Assembly (NCBI RefSeq): GCF_031143425.1
Contig: NC_090444.1
Coordinates: 1,314,911,324-1,314,975,323 of the forward strand
Length of the DNA stretch: 64,000 nt
Direction of reading: 5' to 3'
DNA from: Pleurodeles waltl
Taxonomy: Eukaryota > Chordata > Amphibia > Caudata > Salamandridae
The notes beneath the pieces are model-generated. The model saw only the letters and a list, made by a program, of their open reading frames with translations. It did no database searches and had not been told where the DNA came from. Both the position numbers and the translations under genes were made by a program. Shown in pieces: positions 23,089 through 35,552 of the stretch. Numbering within the stretch: position 1 is the stretch's first letter; each line of letters starts with the position of its first letter.

Positions 23089-25959
23089 TGTTGGACCTGG
23101 CCCTTTTTGCGGGTTCATCCCCAGACTTTTTGCCTCCTTCCACCTATTTTTTTCTGGCCTCTTGCTGTTGGCTCTAGGACTCTGAGCACTTTATCATTGC
23201 CGATCAGTTCTAAAGTGCAGGTGCTCTCCCTACTAAAGTTGGTATGATTGACTTATACCTATTTGGAATATTTAATTTGCCTGTAAGTCCTTTGTACAGT
23301 GGTATCTCTATACCCATGGCCTGTAAATTAAATGCTACTAGTGGGCCTGCAGCGCTGCTTGCACTACCCACTGAAGTAGTCTTTCAAACCTGTCTCAGGC
23401 CTGCTAGTGCAGGGCCTGCGTGCAGTTTGCTGCCACAGGGGCCTGGCATCTAAATTTACTTGCCAGGCCCAGAACTCCCCTTTTACTACATGAAGGTCAC
23501 CCCTAAGGTAGGCCCTAGCTAGCCCTATGGGCACGGTGCTATGTATGTAGAAGGCAGGACATGTGCCTAGTTGCATGGCCTGTCCTGGTAGTGACAAACA
23601 GCCTATTTGGTTTCTCACTACTGTGAGAGCTGCCTTCTCATAGGATTGTATTGCCTTATGTCTAGGGGGTATTGTCTGATTTATGAGGCATAGCGTAGGC
23701 ATGTTTGGTATGGTTGTAATAGTAGTAAGAAATGTTACTTACTGGTGTAGATGGATATTTTTATCATCATTACAGAAATGCCACTTCTAGAAAGTGACAA
23801 TTTATCTGTGCTTATGACTGGTGTTGCGCAGCTTGATTCCAATCCACATCTGGGCAGAGTGGCAGTTGGGCTTTGTGCATACTTTTCAGACAGCCTGTAC
23901 ACAGGGAGGGCGGAGGTGTAACTGGGGTGCATCTACATTTTGAATGGTCTTCCTGGGCTGAGAGAAGGGGGAGACGGGGCACACATGCATCTACAAAGGC
24001 TGTGCACTGGCCTCACAAAAAGGGCCCGTTTTCCCCCAACTGATGTTTGGAGCCTGTGCTGGAGGAGAGAGGGGGCTCTCTCAGAACCATTTGTAACTGG
24101 TTGGAACCTCCTCTCCCCTTCTTTGGTAAACCACTGCAAAACTGAGTATAAGTACATGTGATTTTTCCCCACAATTTGAGACACTCTGGACTTAACTTAC
24201 TTGAAACTGGATACAGAATGCGGCTGGAGGGACTCACCAGGAACTGCCTTGGACTGTAGCTGCAGTGCTGACCTGTGACCTGCTAGGTCACTTGGAGGAA
24301 CTGCCACTGTCTGCATCCCTTTGTGCTGGCCTGCTGCTGAGCCCTGCCGCCCTGTGCTCCATCTTTTGTGTCCCCTGGGGCTGGGTGCTGTGGCACCTGA
24401 ACCTCTGCAACTGCTTGCTGCAGCACGTGAGGAGTGCTGCTCGTGCTCTCTGGTCTGATGGGCGTAGTGCCTGGCAAGCACCTTTTTCGTTTAATTAACT
24501 AGCGCATCGAGAAGCGCTTTACTTCTCATAAATATGGCGCCTCAAGTGCGCTGGGTTCCCTTTCCTCTTCGTGCATTGGAGCGCTTTCTGCCTCTCTCTC
24601 AAGGGAGTAATCATCGCAGCGACCCGGGTGTTTCTGCACCTGGAGCACGAGGGGAAGAAGGAGAACGGGAGCACAGTGTTGTTGTGCCCCCGGGGACTGG
24701 GCCGCTGTAAGGAGTGCCCACGGGGCATGGACAGGCACCACCTTTTGTGGAGATCGCTGCCGCAGCCCTGATAGAGTGCTGCGTCTCAACGAAGGAGTCA
24801 GGGAAGAGGGCGGGAGGATCTCCCTGCCAGAGTTCTCTGCTCCCAAGACCGGTGGGCAGAATCCTGGACCGGGCGGGGTCTTGAGCTAGGTGGCTCACCC
24901 CCACTCGTCGTGCTGAGACCCAGGATACGCAGTCTCCAGCCCTCAGTAGTGAGACGGGGCTGGCTGGAGCCACCCTTCTTGCCCCATGCTGCACTCCCAT
25001 GCCAGCGAACCGGGATAAGGAGAACTGACCAGAGGGGAGGCTCCCAGTTTCCCTACTGTGCTAGGGGGCATCTGTTGTCGCTGGGCCCTTGTTGTTGTTG
25101 CATCCTTTGCCTCCCCCCTCTGGGAGGGCCAGTCGTGGCTCGAGGGGGGAGGGCCGCATAGACCTTGGGTGCCTGGGTTGAGCGCGGGCCCTAGGAGGGG
25201 CCCCATATAAAAACTGGAGGTGGTGTGTGCCACCCCCTCCCCCCAATAATCAGTGTGGCCCCGTTTAGCGCAGAGGAGCACAGGGGGCCCCTAGTTCTTC
25301 ATGCCACTAGAGGTGCCTCTTACATCATAAGGACAGGTATAACTTTACTGGCAACGTGCCGTTTTGGGGCATCTGTGTTTAGTTTAACTTGCCATATGAT
25401 GTGCCATTTGCTTGCTAATGTATTTTCTAATGTTCCTTTTATGGGCATTCCAGAATAATATGTTTTAGGACTTGCTATATGTTTTCTAATGTTTCTGGTA
25501 TGGGCATTTATGATACTTTCATGACGAGTGCATTTTTATAGTAATGTTTTCCTGACTCCTGTTAAGTTTCAGAATAATGAGTAACCTGTGTGTTATATGT
25601 GACTACTGCTGATCTCTGCAGAGTAACAGTATTATGTAACGTTCTGACAACTGCTTGGGTAGCAGGGTACTACTGACATGTTGCGTTTGTTCTAATAATG
25701 TTGTGTACAATACAGTTTATTTTGATATAACTTGGTGTTGTGTTTCATTTGTGGTGGGGATAGTGCATCACATGTGTTTTGTGTGTTGTGCAAACGCTTT
25801 ATACACTGCCTCTGGGATAGCCTGACTGTTTGTGCCAAGCTACCAAGGGGGTGAGCAGGGGTTATCTTGGGTGTGCAACTCCCTCTTCCTGACTAGAGTG
25901 GGTGGGTTCTGCCTGGCTTAGGTGTATACCCTAGCCAACCAGAAACTCAATTTCTAACA
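23089..25959 (+). mobile_element. 2.9-kb solo-LTR-like repeat with 5-bp target duplication
   Basis: The segment starts TGTTGGACC and ends TTTCTAACA, giving TG...CA ends with a short inverted terminal match. It is bounded on both sides by GATAC (23084-23088 and 25960-25964), a perfect 5-bp duplication as made by retroviral-type integrases. No gag or pol frame is inside, so a solo LTR is the simplest reading. If correct, the LTR is very long. Strand is arbitrary, since transcription direction is not shown. A GC-rich section lies at 24530-25270. Confidence 0.6.
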
Positions 25960-25964
25960 GATAC

Positions 25965-27470
25965 ACCTGTGAAGAAGCCAAGGACCCTCTTAGGCACAGT
26001 TAAGACCAGTGGCGGCAGCTGCAAAGCTAAGGTGGTGGGACAGGGGTGTTGGGAGAATAATAATAATGAAAATAAAAAAATTAAAACTTACCTGTCGCTC
26101 CGGACCTGCTGCCGGCTGCCTAAGTGCTCCTCTCCTCCCGTCAGTCATTGGGGCACAAAGCACTGGCTCCTATTCCAGACGCTGCTCTCATGCTATACCA
26201 ACCATGAGAGAAGCACCAGGGTTGACCTGAGCGCGCTGGTCTAATGCTCGCTCAGGCACAGGGAGCCTGTGCCATTTTTCAACCTGGCTGTGTAACACAG
26301 CTGAGTTGGAGAAACATAAGTGCACATGTCGGTTTGGCCACTCTAAAACGGCCGGCCAAACCAACTTGCTCACTTTACAGTGCTCACCACTCCTCCTCCC
26401 TGCCATGGTCCAGCCCCGCTCCGTCCACCCTAGATTCCATGGCTCAGACAGTGATAAATAAAATGATACTAAAATTGTTTGATTATCATTTATTTTTCAC
26501 TGCCTGACTCTGAGCAGGGAGGGTGACACTCCTCCTCTATTACGGAGGAGCCACCCCTGGTTAAGAACCTACATACTTTATTTCCCTAAATCAGGCCTAT
26601 TCACCATCCATTTGTTGTGCTGCAGTTGCCATGTACCATTAAAAGAGGGTAGCAGTGTGCTATCCGGGGTGCAGAGAGGCTTAAAGTCTTTTACCATCAA
26701 ACTGTAGTTCATGCCGTTCTTGGTTAATAGCTGGTGTGAGGGAAGGAGTGATTAAATGTGCGAATAGCTTTCTCCTTTTCAGCTCTAAGCTCAAATGTCC
26801 CATTTAGAAACTATTATTATTGACAACCGTAGTAATAATAAGCAATTATTCACATGTATGTATGACAAAGAGGGCATTTGGGAAAGATTGTATTGTAATT
26901 GAGCTCATGTATGGAAACAGGTAAGTGAACAAGAGTGAGTATGATCTGAGTCTATCACAGGACCTTTGAAATTGGAATAACAGCGCCCTAGTGCTCCACT
27001 GTAGGAGAAACCACACAATATTTACACTTTCCTCCCTGCCCATAAAAAGGAGCACTTCCCTTTACACTGTTTCTGACTGCCCTGATTTGTTGCACGCTAC
27101 AGGAAGAGTCATATTTGGTTCAGGAGTGTGAACAGCTGGCAATGTTCACTTCTGTCAACTTTCGGAAGCCCTTTAAAAATATTAGCATCTTTAAGAAATT
27201 CATAAGATTGGTGAAGTTTTGTTATACATAAAAAAGATTCAATCTCCACGAAGCTGGTTTTGTAGGAGAAAAGTTCTGCTGGAAAGTTGTTCTCAATTTA
27301 GCAATTGAGTCCCCAGCCAAGCAAGTGATTACTTTCCGTGGGTTTATTCACTGTCTGTTCTACTCTGAGGATATGGGGGATAGAAAGGACAATGGAGTCC
27401 AGCTTGGTGTGCACTGAAATTTCAGCCTATACAAGATGGGGACTGTCCTGGCTACCTTGCATGAGCAGTT
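25965..27470. other. Non-coding intron sequence, nothing recognised
   Basis: Short chance frames only; no repeat boundaries supported. Confidence 0.4.
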
Positions 27471-27499
27471 ACCTGAGATGGATCACATACGTAGGGTCT

Positions 27500-28330
27500 G
27501 GCCCTTTGTTTAGGGCAGTTGTATGATGGAACCACACATGCCGGAACAATGCATGCCGTGGTCGGAACCACGACCGCGTCGTTTCCATGCATGCCTTTAC
27601 CATGCATGCCTTTATAGCCAATTTCGTTGTAAAAGCATGCCTAGGAAAGGCATATGTGGAAACCGCATGCAAAACAGCATGCGTGGTTCTGTCATACAAC
27701 CCCACTTCCCTCACCCGCCGTGAGGCCCAAAACTACCCCACCCATAAAAACTAAATTACCCAACCCCCCCAAACCGTGCCCCTAAAAACTAAACTACCCT
27801 GACGCCCCTAACCCTAAGCCCTAAATCCACCCCACCACTAAAAACTACCCACCAACCGCGCCCCAACCCCACTTACTTTACCACATCCTCTTCCGATCCT
27901 TCCTCTTCCTCTCTCCTCCATCCTCCCACCCTTCATTAAACCTTCCACCACCCCTTTAAAAATAAACTACCCAGCTCCCACTCTAAGCCCTAAATTAAAA
28001 AAATACCCAACCACCACTCCAACTCCTAAAAAAATAGCCCGACCCCTCCACCCTAAGCCCTAAAAAAATACCCAAACCCCCTACCCCAACCCGACCCCAT
28101 ACCCACCCAAATCCCTTAATGCACCCCCAACCCTGCCCCAGCCCCACTTACCTCACCGTGTCCTCTCCCCAACAATGCATGCCTTTTTCTGTGCCTTAAC
28201 CATGCATACGGGTAGTTTAGCACATGCGTGGTTAAGGCACAACAAAGCCATATGGTGTTCGCCATGCGTGGTTACGCTTGCGTGGAAAACATCTGCGTTG
28301 TTCGCAAAACGTTATTAAGGACGTTTTCTG
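27500..28330. repeat. C/A-rich telomere-like tract with palindromic shoulders
   Basis: About 27715-28150 is nearly G-free on the plus strand, with many CCCTAA-type words (for example CCCCTAACCCTAAGCCCTAA near 27806-27827). The shoulders (27520-27715 and 28165-28330) repeat GCATGC/CCATGCATGCC and GCATGCGTGGTT words in both orientations, so the whole may be one fold-back element. No frame has coding character. Confidence 0.55.
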
Positions 28331-28893
28331 TTTAGTGCAGAACCATTTGATCATGAACACTAAGCCAATGAGGAATTTGTGAGTCATACCGTGTGCATAA
28401 TCACAGCATGCAACCTAAGTAAAAAAGGGGGCATGGATAAATATTACTCCAGCTCTCTGAACACATGCTACATTTATTCGGTTCAGAAGTAAGAGATGCC
28501 TTTTGTTCTGAACAGAGTAGATTTTACAGAAATGGCAAATAGGAGTCCTCTTGCAGGGTACATTTAAAAAACATGTGCCACTGAATGCAGAATTACAGTT
28601 CCCATAAAGTCAAACCCTCACAATTTCCAAGGAGACAGTGGCCATCTGAGATAAGTGTACATTGTCTCATACTTGACACCTCCTTGCTAGGCAATTGTGG
28701 TACAATGTTGCTGGAGCCAGGACTTGCTTCTTGCTACTGGATTCCATTAAGAAGAAAACAGTTGCTTGTCGAGGATTGTTTGTATCAACAAGTGGATCAC
28801 AGATATGAAACAGTTTTGTTAATGAAAATATATAAATTTGAACTTATGATGAACTTTTGAAACTAGACTTTAATTTACTAAGGAGTCTAGGAG

Positions 28894-31800
28894 TCTGGCC
28901 TGGTGTGTGGTGGGTACCTTACACCTTATACCAGGTCCAGATATCCCTTATTAGTGTAGTGCAGTGCTTAATTTGTGTTTGTTGTTTCCGGTGCTGAGCA
29001 CCGGCACTTATTTTTGAGGGCCGGGGCTTATTCTTCTGCCTCAAGCATACACATATGAGAAAGACGGAGGATGGGGAAAACGAAAAAGCGTCGCAAAGGG
29101 AGAATGTAAAAAGCTGCTAGAGTGAGCTGAAGGGCCAGGGGGTGGCTTTAAATGGATTGAAGAGGCCCGAGATGGCTTCAGGATTACGCCACCTCAGTAT
29201 TCCGTGTTCCCACATTTAAGTGCAGCAGCTGTGTGTTTAAGAGGAGGGCTTTGAGCACTGGCACGTTTTTATTTACTAATTAAGCACTAGTGTAGTGTAT
29301 GCAGTAGCTAGAAGCCATGCTCTCTAGAGGGAGCTGTGGATGAGCAGCCAAGGCTTACCTAGGAGACTTGCAAAGCTCATGCAATACCACTGTAGTCACA
29401 CAGTATTCACACACATGAAAGAAATTACTCACTGTTACAAAAATAAAAGTATTTTATTTTGGTGGCACACATACCAAAAATACCACAGAGACTATACTCC
29501 CTTAGGAGGTAAGTAATGCACAAATTATATACACTAGTATGCAGAAATAGGCATAGAAATAGAAAACAGTGCAATTAGTGAAAATCACAATAGGTAGAAA
29601 TGGGCCCAGGGGGAGCACAAACCATATACTAAGAAAGTGTAATGCAAAAGTTGGTCTCCCACCTAGGCAAGTGTAGTGCATAGAGGGGAGCTGGGAGTAC
29701 TTAGAAAGTCCAAAGGTAAGTACCAGAACTCACCCAACTGACCAGGAAAGCAGGAGTAAATCACAGCAAGTTTCCTAGAACACACACAGAAGCAAGAAGA
29801 ATTATGCAAAACCCAGAAGAGACTGCAAGACACCAACAGTGGATTCCTGGACAAGAAGAACTGTGGAAGAAGGGGACCAAGTCCAAGAAGCACAGAAGAG
29901 TCCAGAAAGAGCAGAAGCCCCTACTAACCCGGATGAAGGTGCAAAAGAAGAACCACCGGTGGAGAAGAAAAGTCAGTACTGCACCCAAAAAGAAGAAGTT
30001 GGGTTCCTGGAGGGTGCAAGTGATGTCCCACGTCGGATGGAGGATTGCAGTTGGGTTTGCATCATCCGAGTCCGCCAACAAGCCTTGGCACACACAAAGC
30101 TTGCGGTTACCAGAAAATGGCACAGCCCGGGACCAGGAAGGACCAGGTGGACTCTACACAGGAGGAGGAGTCATAGAGACCTCAGCAGCTCAGAGAGCCC
30201 AAAGAAGACCAGGCAGCGCACACAGGAGTCCCACAGCACGAGGACAAGAACAGTGCAAAAGAGGCCCCTGCAGCACTATGACAAAGGCTCCCATGCCGCT
30301 GGAGAACCACTCAGGAAGCTGTCCGTCACAGGATAGAATGCTGGGGATGGGAGCTACAAGATGCATGAAGGACTTGGAGGAAGGGTGCCAACAGGCCTTG
30401 GCAGCTACAAAAGATGCAGTGCACGGGGTACTGTCTTGCATGGGGAGGCAAGGTCTTACCACTACCAAAGTGGGACAGCTGGAAGAGAGGACCATCGGGA
30501 CCACTTCAGCCCACCACCTGTGATGCAGGATCCACGCAGCTCTGCAGGAGAGGGGATCCACTCAGCTGGTCGTTGTCTCAGTTGGTGCCTGCTGAAGCAG
30601 GGGAGTGACTCCTTCACCCCAAGGGAGATTCCTTCGCTCTTCTGATGGAGGCTGAAGATGGGCTGTATTCAGAGGATGCAAACCGGGAAACTGTTGCAGT
30701 TGCTGGCAGGAGCCGGAGATACAATGTTGCAGAAGGCGTCTTGCTTCATTGTTGCAGCTTGTAGAGTTCCTGGAGGGTCCAGATGCAGTTTCTTCAGTGA
30801 GAAGTCGAAGTGGAGGATGCAGAGAATTCCTGCTGGAGTCTTGCAATCCGAATCTGAGGAACCACCCAAAGGAGAGACCCTAAAAAGCCCTAAAAGGGGG
30901 ATTGGTCACTTAACCGGGAAAGCACCCATCAGGGGAGGGCTGTGCCATCACCTGCTGGCACTGGCCACTCAGATGCTTCCAGGTTTCCCTACCAACTGTG
31001 AATCCAAGATGGAAAAAACCCAGGGACCCTCTGGAGGAGCTCTGAGCACCACCCCTGGGTGGTGATGGTCCCTCCCCTTTCCTTTGTCCAGTTTTGTGCC
31101 AGAGCAGGGACTGGGGGTCCCTGAACCGGTGTAGATTGGTTTACGCAAGGAGGGCACCAAATGTGCCCTTCAAAGCATTTCCAGTGGCTTGAGAAGGTTA
31201 CCCCTCCCAAGCCTGTATCACCTATTTCCAAAGGGAGAGGGTGTAACACCCCTCTCCCAAAGGAAATATTTTTTTCTGCCGTCCTGGGCTTGAGCTTTTC
31301 AACCAACAGGAGGGCAAAAACCTGTCTGTGAGATGAGAGCAGCTGGGGCTATCTGGGAAACCTCAGAAGGCTGTAATGGCAATGCTGGGAGACCTCTAAG
31401 GAGCCCCCAAAGTGTATGGAATCATACAACCAATGCTTGCAAAAGCCTTGGGGTATGATTCCAACATGTTTGATACCAAACATGCCAATCTTTGGAGTTA
31501 CCATTATGTAGCTGGACATAGGTAACTACCTATGTCCAGTACTTGCGTAAAATGGTGTCCCCGCCCTCACGAAGTCCGGGAAAATGGTCCTGGAGTTCGT
31601 GGGGGCACCTCTGCTAATGCAGGGGTGCCCTCACACACAGGTACTTTGCACCCTGCCCTCAGGGCTGAAGGGCCTGATGTAGGGGTGACTTATAAGTGAC
31701 CTGGTGGAGTGAAAATGGCAGTTAAAGGGTGCTTGCACCTTTTCACATAGGCTGCAATGGCAGTCCTGCAGAAGCCTTTTTATGGGCTCTCTATGGGTGG

Positions 31801-32032
31801 CAAAATATATTCTGCAGTACCTACTTACCATATACTAGGGATTTATAAGGAGGCACCAGTATGCCAATTGTGGGTGAAATACTGTGATAACAGTAACTAA
31901 CAACCAAATTTAATGGAGAGGGCATAACTACTGGGGTCCTGATTAGCAGGATCCCAGTAGACACAGTCAAACACACTGACAAACAAGCTAAAAGTGGGGA
32001 TAACCAAGCTAGAGAGAGGCTACTTTCCTACA
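28894..32032 (-). mobile_element. 3.1-kb solo-LTR-like repeat, minus orientation
   Basis: On the minus strand it begins TGTAGGAAAGTAGCC at 32032. On the plus strand its left end reads TCTGGCC (TG-type end with one change). AGGAG flanks it at 28889-28893 and 32033-32037, a perfect 5-bp duplication. Without the nested 328-bp hAT element it is about 2.8 kb, close to the length of the repeat at 23089-25959. It holds a chance frame of 239 codons (29804-30523) without any domain. LTR status is inferred. Confidence 0.55.
28962..29289. mobile_element. Short hAT-type MITE with perfect 8-bp target duplication
   Basis: The ends CAGTGCTTAATTTGT and (inverted) TAGTGCTTAATTAGT form terminal inverted repeats. 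GTGTAGTG occurs immediately on each side (28954-28961 and 29290-29297), the 8-bp duplication expected of hAT transposases. The interior has a CCGGTGCTGAGCACCGG palindrome. It is nested in the repeat at 28894-32032 and so is younger than it. Confidence 0.8.
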
Positions 32033-32039
32033 AGGAGTT

Positions 32040-35000
32040 ACAATGGACACCTTAAAGTTGTATTGTAGAGGAAAACAAATTTGAACTAATTCAGAACTAT
32101 TGGAACCAGGTTTTAACCTACAAAGAATAGTACAGACTATTCTTAAGGTGTGTTATTGCTAGCAAAAACAAATCCTTGAACTATTCTTGAATGCTTAGTA
32201 ATTCAGTATTTATTTACATGTTAACAATTTCATGAATAAGGCATTAGAATTTCAGCACCTTATCATTGCTAGATTGAGGAAAACAGGATATTAATAATAT
32301 CTTTACCTTTCCAGTTTATACAATTAGAGACTATAATTCATGTTAACAAAGTGTGTAGTGACAATACGCATACAGAGATCTATATGTTTGTCAGTTTTGA
32401 GATACATATTGCTCCAATGTTTAGTTTTCAAGAATTACCAGTTTCATACATAACTGCAGAGAGTTAGTTACATAATGATATTGTTGAGGTATACATATTC
32501 ACAACTGTAGTTATGTTGAGTTCTGTGTATGACAGAACACTTAAGATGCCTTGGAGGAACTCACTACATTCACCTTATGGCAGGGAAGAAGGGGCTGAGT
32601 GGGGCTAAGCGTCTTGCCTTGGTTTATTCAGAGTTTGTTGCCTCAAACATTTAGAAGTTACCTCAAGGTAAGTTTGAGATTCTACTTAACAATTCAACAT
32701 TACAGGATTTGGTGGCTTTTTACCCATCAATCAACACTATGATGATTCTCAGTATCATTATTAATGAGAATGTCTAAGTACAATCAGCAGTAACTGCTTC
32801 TAGCTACTCAGGCCTTAAAGAGAGTTTGTTAGTGCACTCTCCTCTTTCTCAACTGTGTGTCTATAGTCAACGTACTCGTGTCAACATGCCATCATTGCAG
32901 GAAGGCTAATGGCTTCTAAAACTTACTACGATGTCCAGTCCTATTCGTTTATATTTGTGGAATGAACTTTAAGTACCCATAATTGCTCCAGGGCGTGGAG
33001 GAGGAACATCATGCCACAAAGAAGCCCTACATGGGCCCTAGGAAAACACCTGAAAAGCTGTCAGGTTCTAACCCAATGTGATCCATGAAATTGCAGAGCT
33101 GAAAATGACTCTTACACCTTAACTAGGAACACATGGCAAGAACTCTTCAGAATATGCCCAGAATTGTATTTAGGAACAGATGACAATAACCTCCCCAGAA
33201 TTGCAGCAGTGGTACATTGGCAAAGTAGTGTTTGCCAATACTTTAGCACATCTATTTTGGAGAAAGAAACTGTAATAAACCTACTGGGCAGTCTGTTTCA
33301 GTGTTATAAGGCATCCTTTAATAGTGATTTCCCTAAGAATGTCCTCTTTCCATGACTAAGTGGAAGAATATGAATTTAGTTAAAGGGAAGGCGGATCTGC
33401 AAACCTGTCCTTAGGAACCTGGGGTTCACTAGGCAGTGAATCAGGTAGGCCTTAAAAAGTAGATCTTCCAAATGTCCTGGGTTTTGGATTTGATAACCTG
33501 ACACTGCAGAAGAAAATTCATCATAAGCAGCTAAGTAGCACCCTTTTATGAACGGAGGAAATACCAGCAAGGCATCCAAATCTGATAAATGACTGCATAT
33601 TTCTAAAGGTCATTGTAGCAAGGAATTCACCCCGTAGTTATGAAAACGGTTACAAGGCTCAACCAAAGCCTGGAACCAAATACTATTGATAAAGAAAGTG
33701 GGTAGGAACCTATTCTAGCACTCAGCCTTAATAGCAGAAGCAATATGAGTTAGAGGAAATCCTTGGAAAGAGTCCATGAGGTGGAACCCTCCACATGTTA
33801 CACTCTCTCAGAGACTGGAAGCAGTTGTCCCAATAATATGAAATTTTGCCACAATCTTAGCAGGCCGAAGTTGAAAAGGGAGGCAAAGTAGTCCAAATCT
33901 ACACAAGGCATACAGTGGAATTATGGGTCTACCTAAATATACTAAGTAAAGTGAACTATGTATGGTAAAGCCTCCAAACCTGCTGGGAAGGCTACAAACG
34001 CAATCCAAACCATCTGAATGAATGGCTGTCCAAGGGAGAAAACAGCTGCAGAACAAAATCTACATCTAAATTATTTTCCATTTCTTTGGAAGTGCACTCT
34101 GTCAAGGCAATATGTACCAGATAGTGAAACTCTCTTTTAAGGGACAGGACTACAGGGATCCACTATAGGAGACATGTAGAAAACCTGTTGACTTAATGGC
34201 CACCTTTTGGCTGGATGCCAGCACTAGTCAGGAGTCCTTGGGTTTTCTTCTACCAGCAGTCAGCCATAGTCTTCTCCTTCTGTAGATAGGTGGTGGTGAT
34301 GAGATGCCAGTCTTAATGGTGCAGTAGCCAGTGAATAAAGTATTCCCTTCCCTAATCCTATTCTCTTCCAAATTCCCCATCTCCTTTTCCAACATGTCAT
34401 CTTTTGGGTTACTATAGACCTTCCCATAAGCCCTAAAACAAAATGACTCCCACTATTCTCCAACTGAAGATGCTCTGGTGCTTCTTCCAGACACTCTCTA
34501 AAGAGATGAGGTTTCCATACCTCAGTCTGGCCCACAACCAAAGTTTCCCTCCTACCGGGCGTGGAACCGGAATTTGGCATTCCCAAATGAAGGGAAGAAA
34601 TGTTAAAACTGCCATTTGTTCTTCGAACTGTTCCTGCATCCTTCACCGCACCAATGGCTAATCCATAACTGGCCACTTGTTGCCAAAACCTCTGCCTTCC
34701 TGTGACCATAGTTCAAGCCAGTGTTCTCCAGGTAAAGGGTAATTAGCAGCCACCCCAAGAGATGTATTATGCCTCCAGTGCCGGGCCTTTCTGAAGATGT
34801 ACTCTCGGTGAGCAACCTCTGACTATGAGTTGCCCTAGACTCCCAAGTTTTAACAGTCTTGGTCTGTCAGTGATAAGGGTGACCCCTTCCAGTAGCTACA
34901 ATCCTACCAATACTTAAAATCGCATAAGCAGATGGTGCTTTCCAGAAGGAGTCCCAGAGGAGGAAAAATCCCGACGGTGAAAACCCTCTTAATCGCAGAA

Positions 35001-35280
35001 AAGTTCTACAAACAGTGATAGCCAGAAGATGAACACCATAAGGCAGAAGGCAACAGGAGACACAGGACGAGGAACTTCAGGAATGCTTAACAGGAATCAC
35101 TAGAGGGAGCAGGAGTGAAGAAAACTACCACAAGAGCGAAGAGGTGTTGCGACTCAAAGAGAAAAAGAAAAAATTGCCTTTTTTACTTGTAGAACAGGAA
35201 GTGCATCACAGAAAGGTACAAGGTACAAACGCCATGATGGATTGGGAAGGTATACTAAATGCAGGTGGAGCTGTTATCTT
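32040..35280. other. Intron sequence with weak coding-like remnants
   Basis: No recognised element. Minus-strand frames at 33808-34056 and 34260-34709 (149 codons) are open but match no family I know. They may be remnants of a LINE or of the adjoining Gypsy element. Confidence 0.35.
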
Positions 35281-35284
35281 AGAT

Positions 35285-35552
35285 TGGGCTACTCAGTAAA
35301 CCAGAACTCCTCACTAGAGGACTCTTTGAAGAAGAAGTAGAAGGGAGAATGTTGGGACGCTGCATTCTCTCCCCCCTCCCAAGGAGATGAATGAACTCAC
35401 GGGAGATGGAACCGGCAGTCTGGCCACCACGAGGTAAGTTAATGTGAAAGGAGATGTGGTGGACTACTGGCCCCTCCCTTGTTGCCCAGAAGCTGCTCCT
35501 CATGCGCACCTGCTCGGGAAAAGATCAAGGATTGCTGCTGGGTGGTGTAACA
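35285..35552 (-). repeat. Probable 3' LTR portion of the degraded Gypsy element
   Basis: Reading on the minus strand, a purine tract GAGGAGGGGGCACAC (35567-35553) is followed by TGTTACACC, the usual arrangement of polypurine tract and LTR start. The stretch is similar, in order, to 55404-55643 plus 60570-60600 (shared words CAGAACTCCTC, TTGCCCAGAAGC, GATTGCTGC-GGGTGG). That second copy is the one split by the ribozyme arrays. The outer LTR end is uncertain. Confidence 0.5.

Noticed and set aside
24197..25281. Many overlapping frames in a GC-rich stretch
   Set aside because: High GC lowers stop frequency; no domain, and the stretch lies inside an LTR-like repeat.
27806..27827. True interstitial telomere
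   Set aside because: CCCTAA words are degenerate and embedded in a longer C/A-rich repeat, so only telomere-like.
29804..30523. 239-codon open frame on the plus strand
   Set aside because: Lies inside an LTR-like repeat, is low-complexity and basic, has overlapping open frames on both strands, and has no domain.
34260..34709. 149-codon minus-strand frame
   Set aside because: No recognisable family; left as an unexplained remnant rather than a gene.
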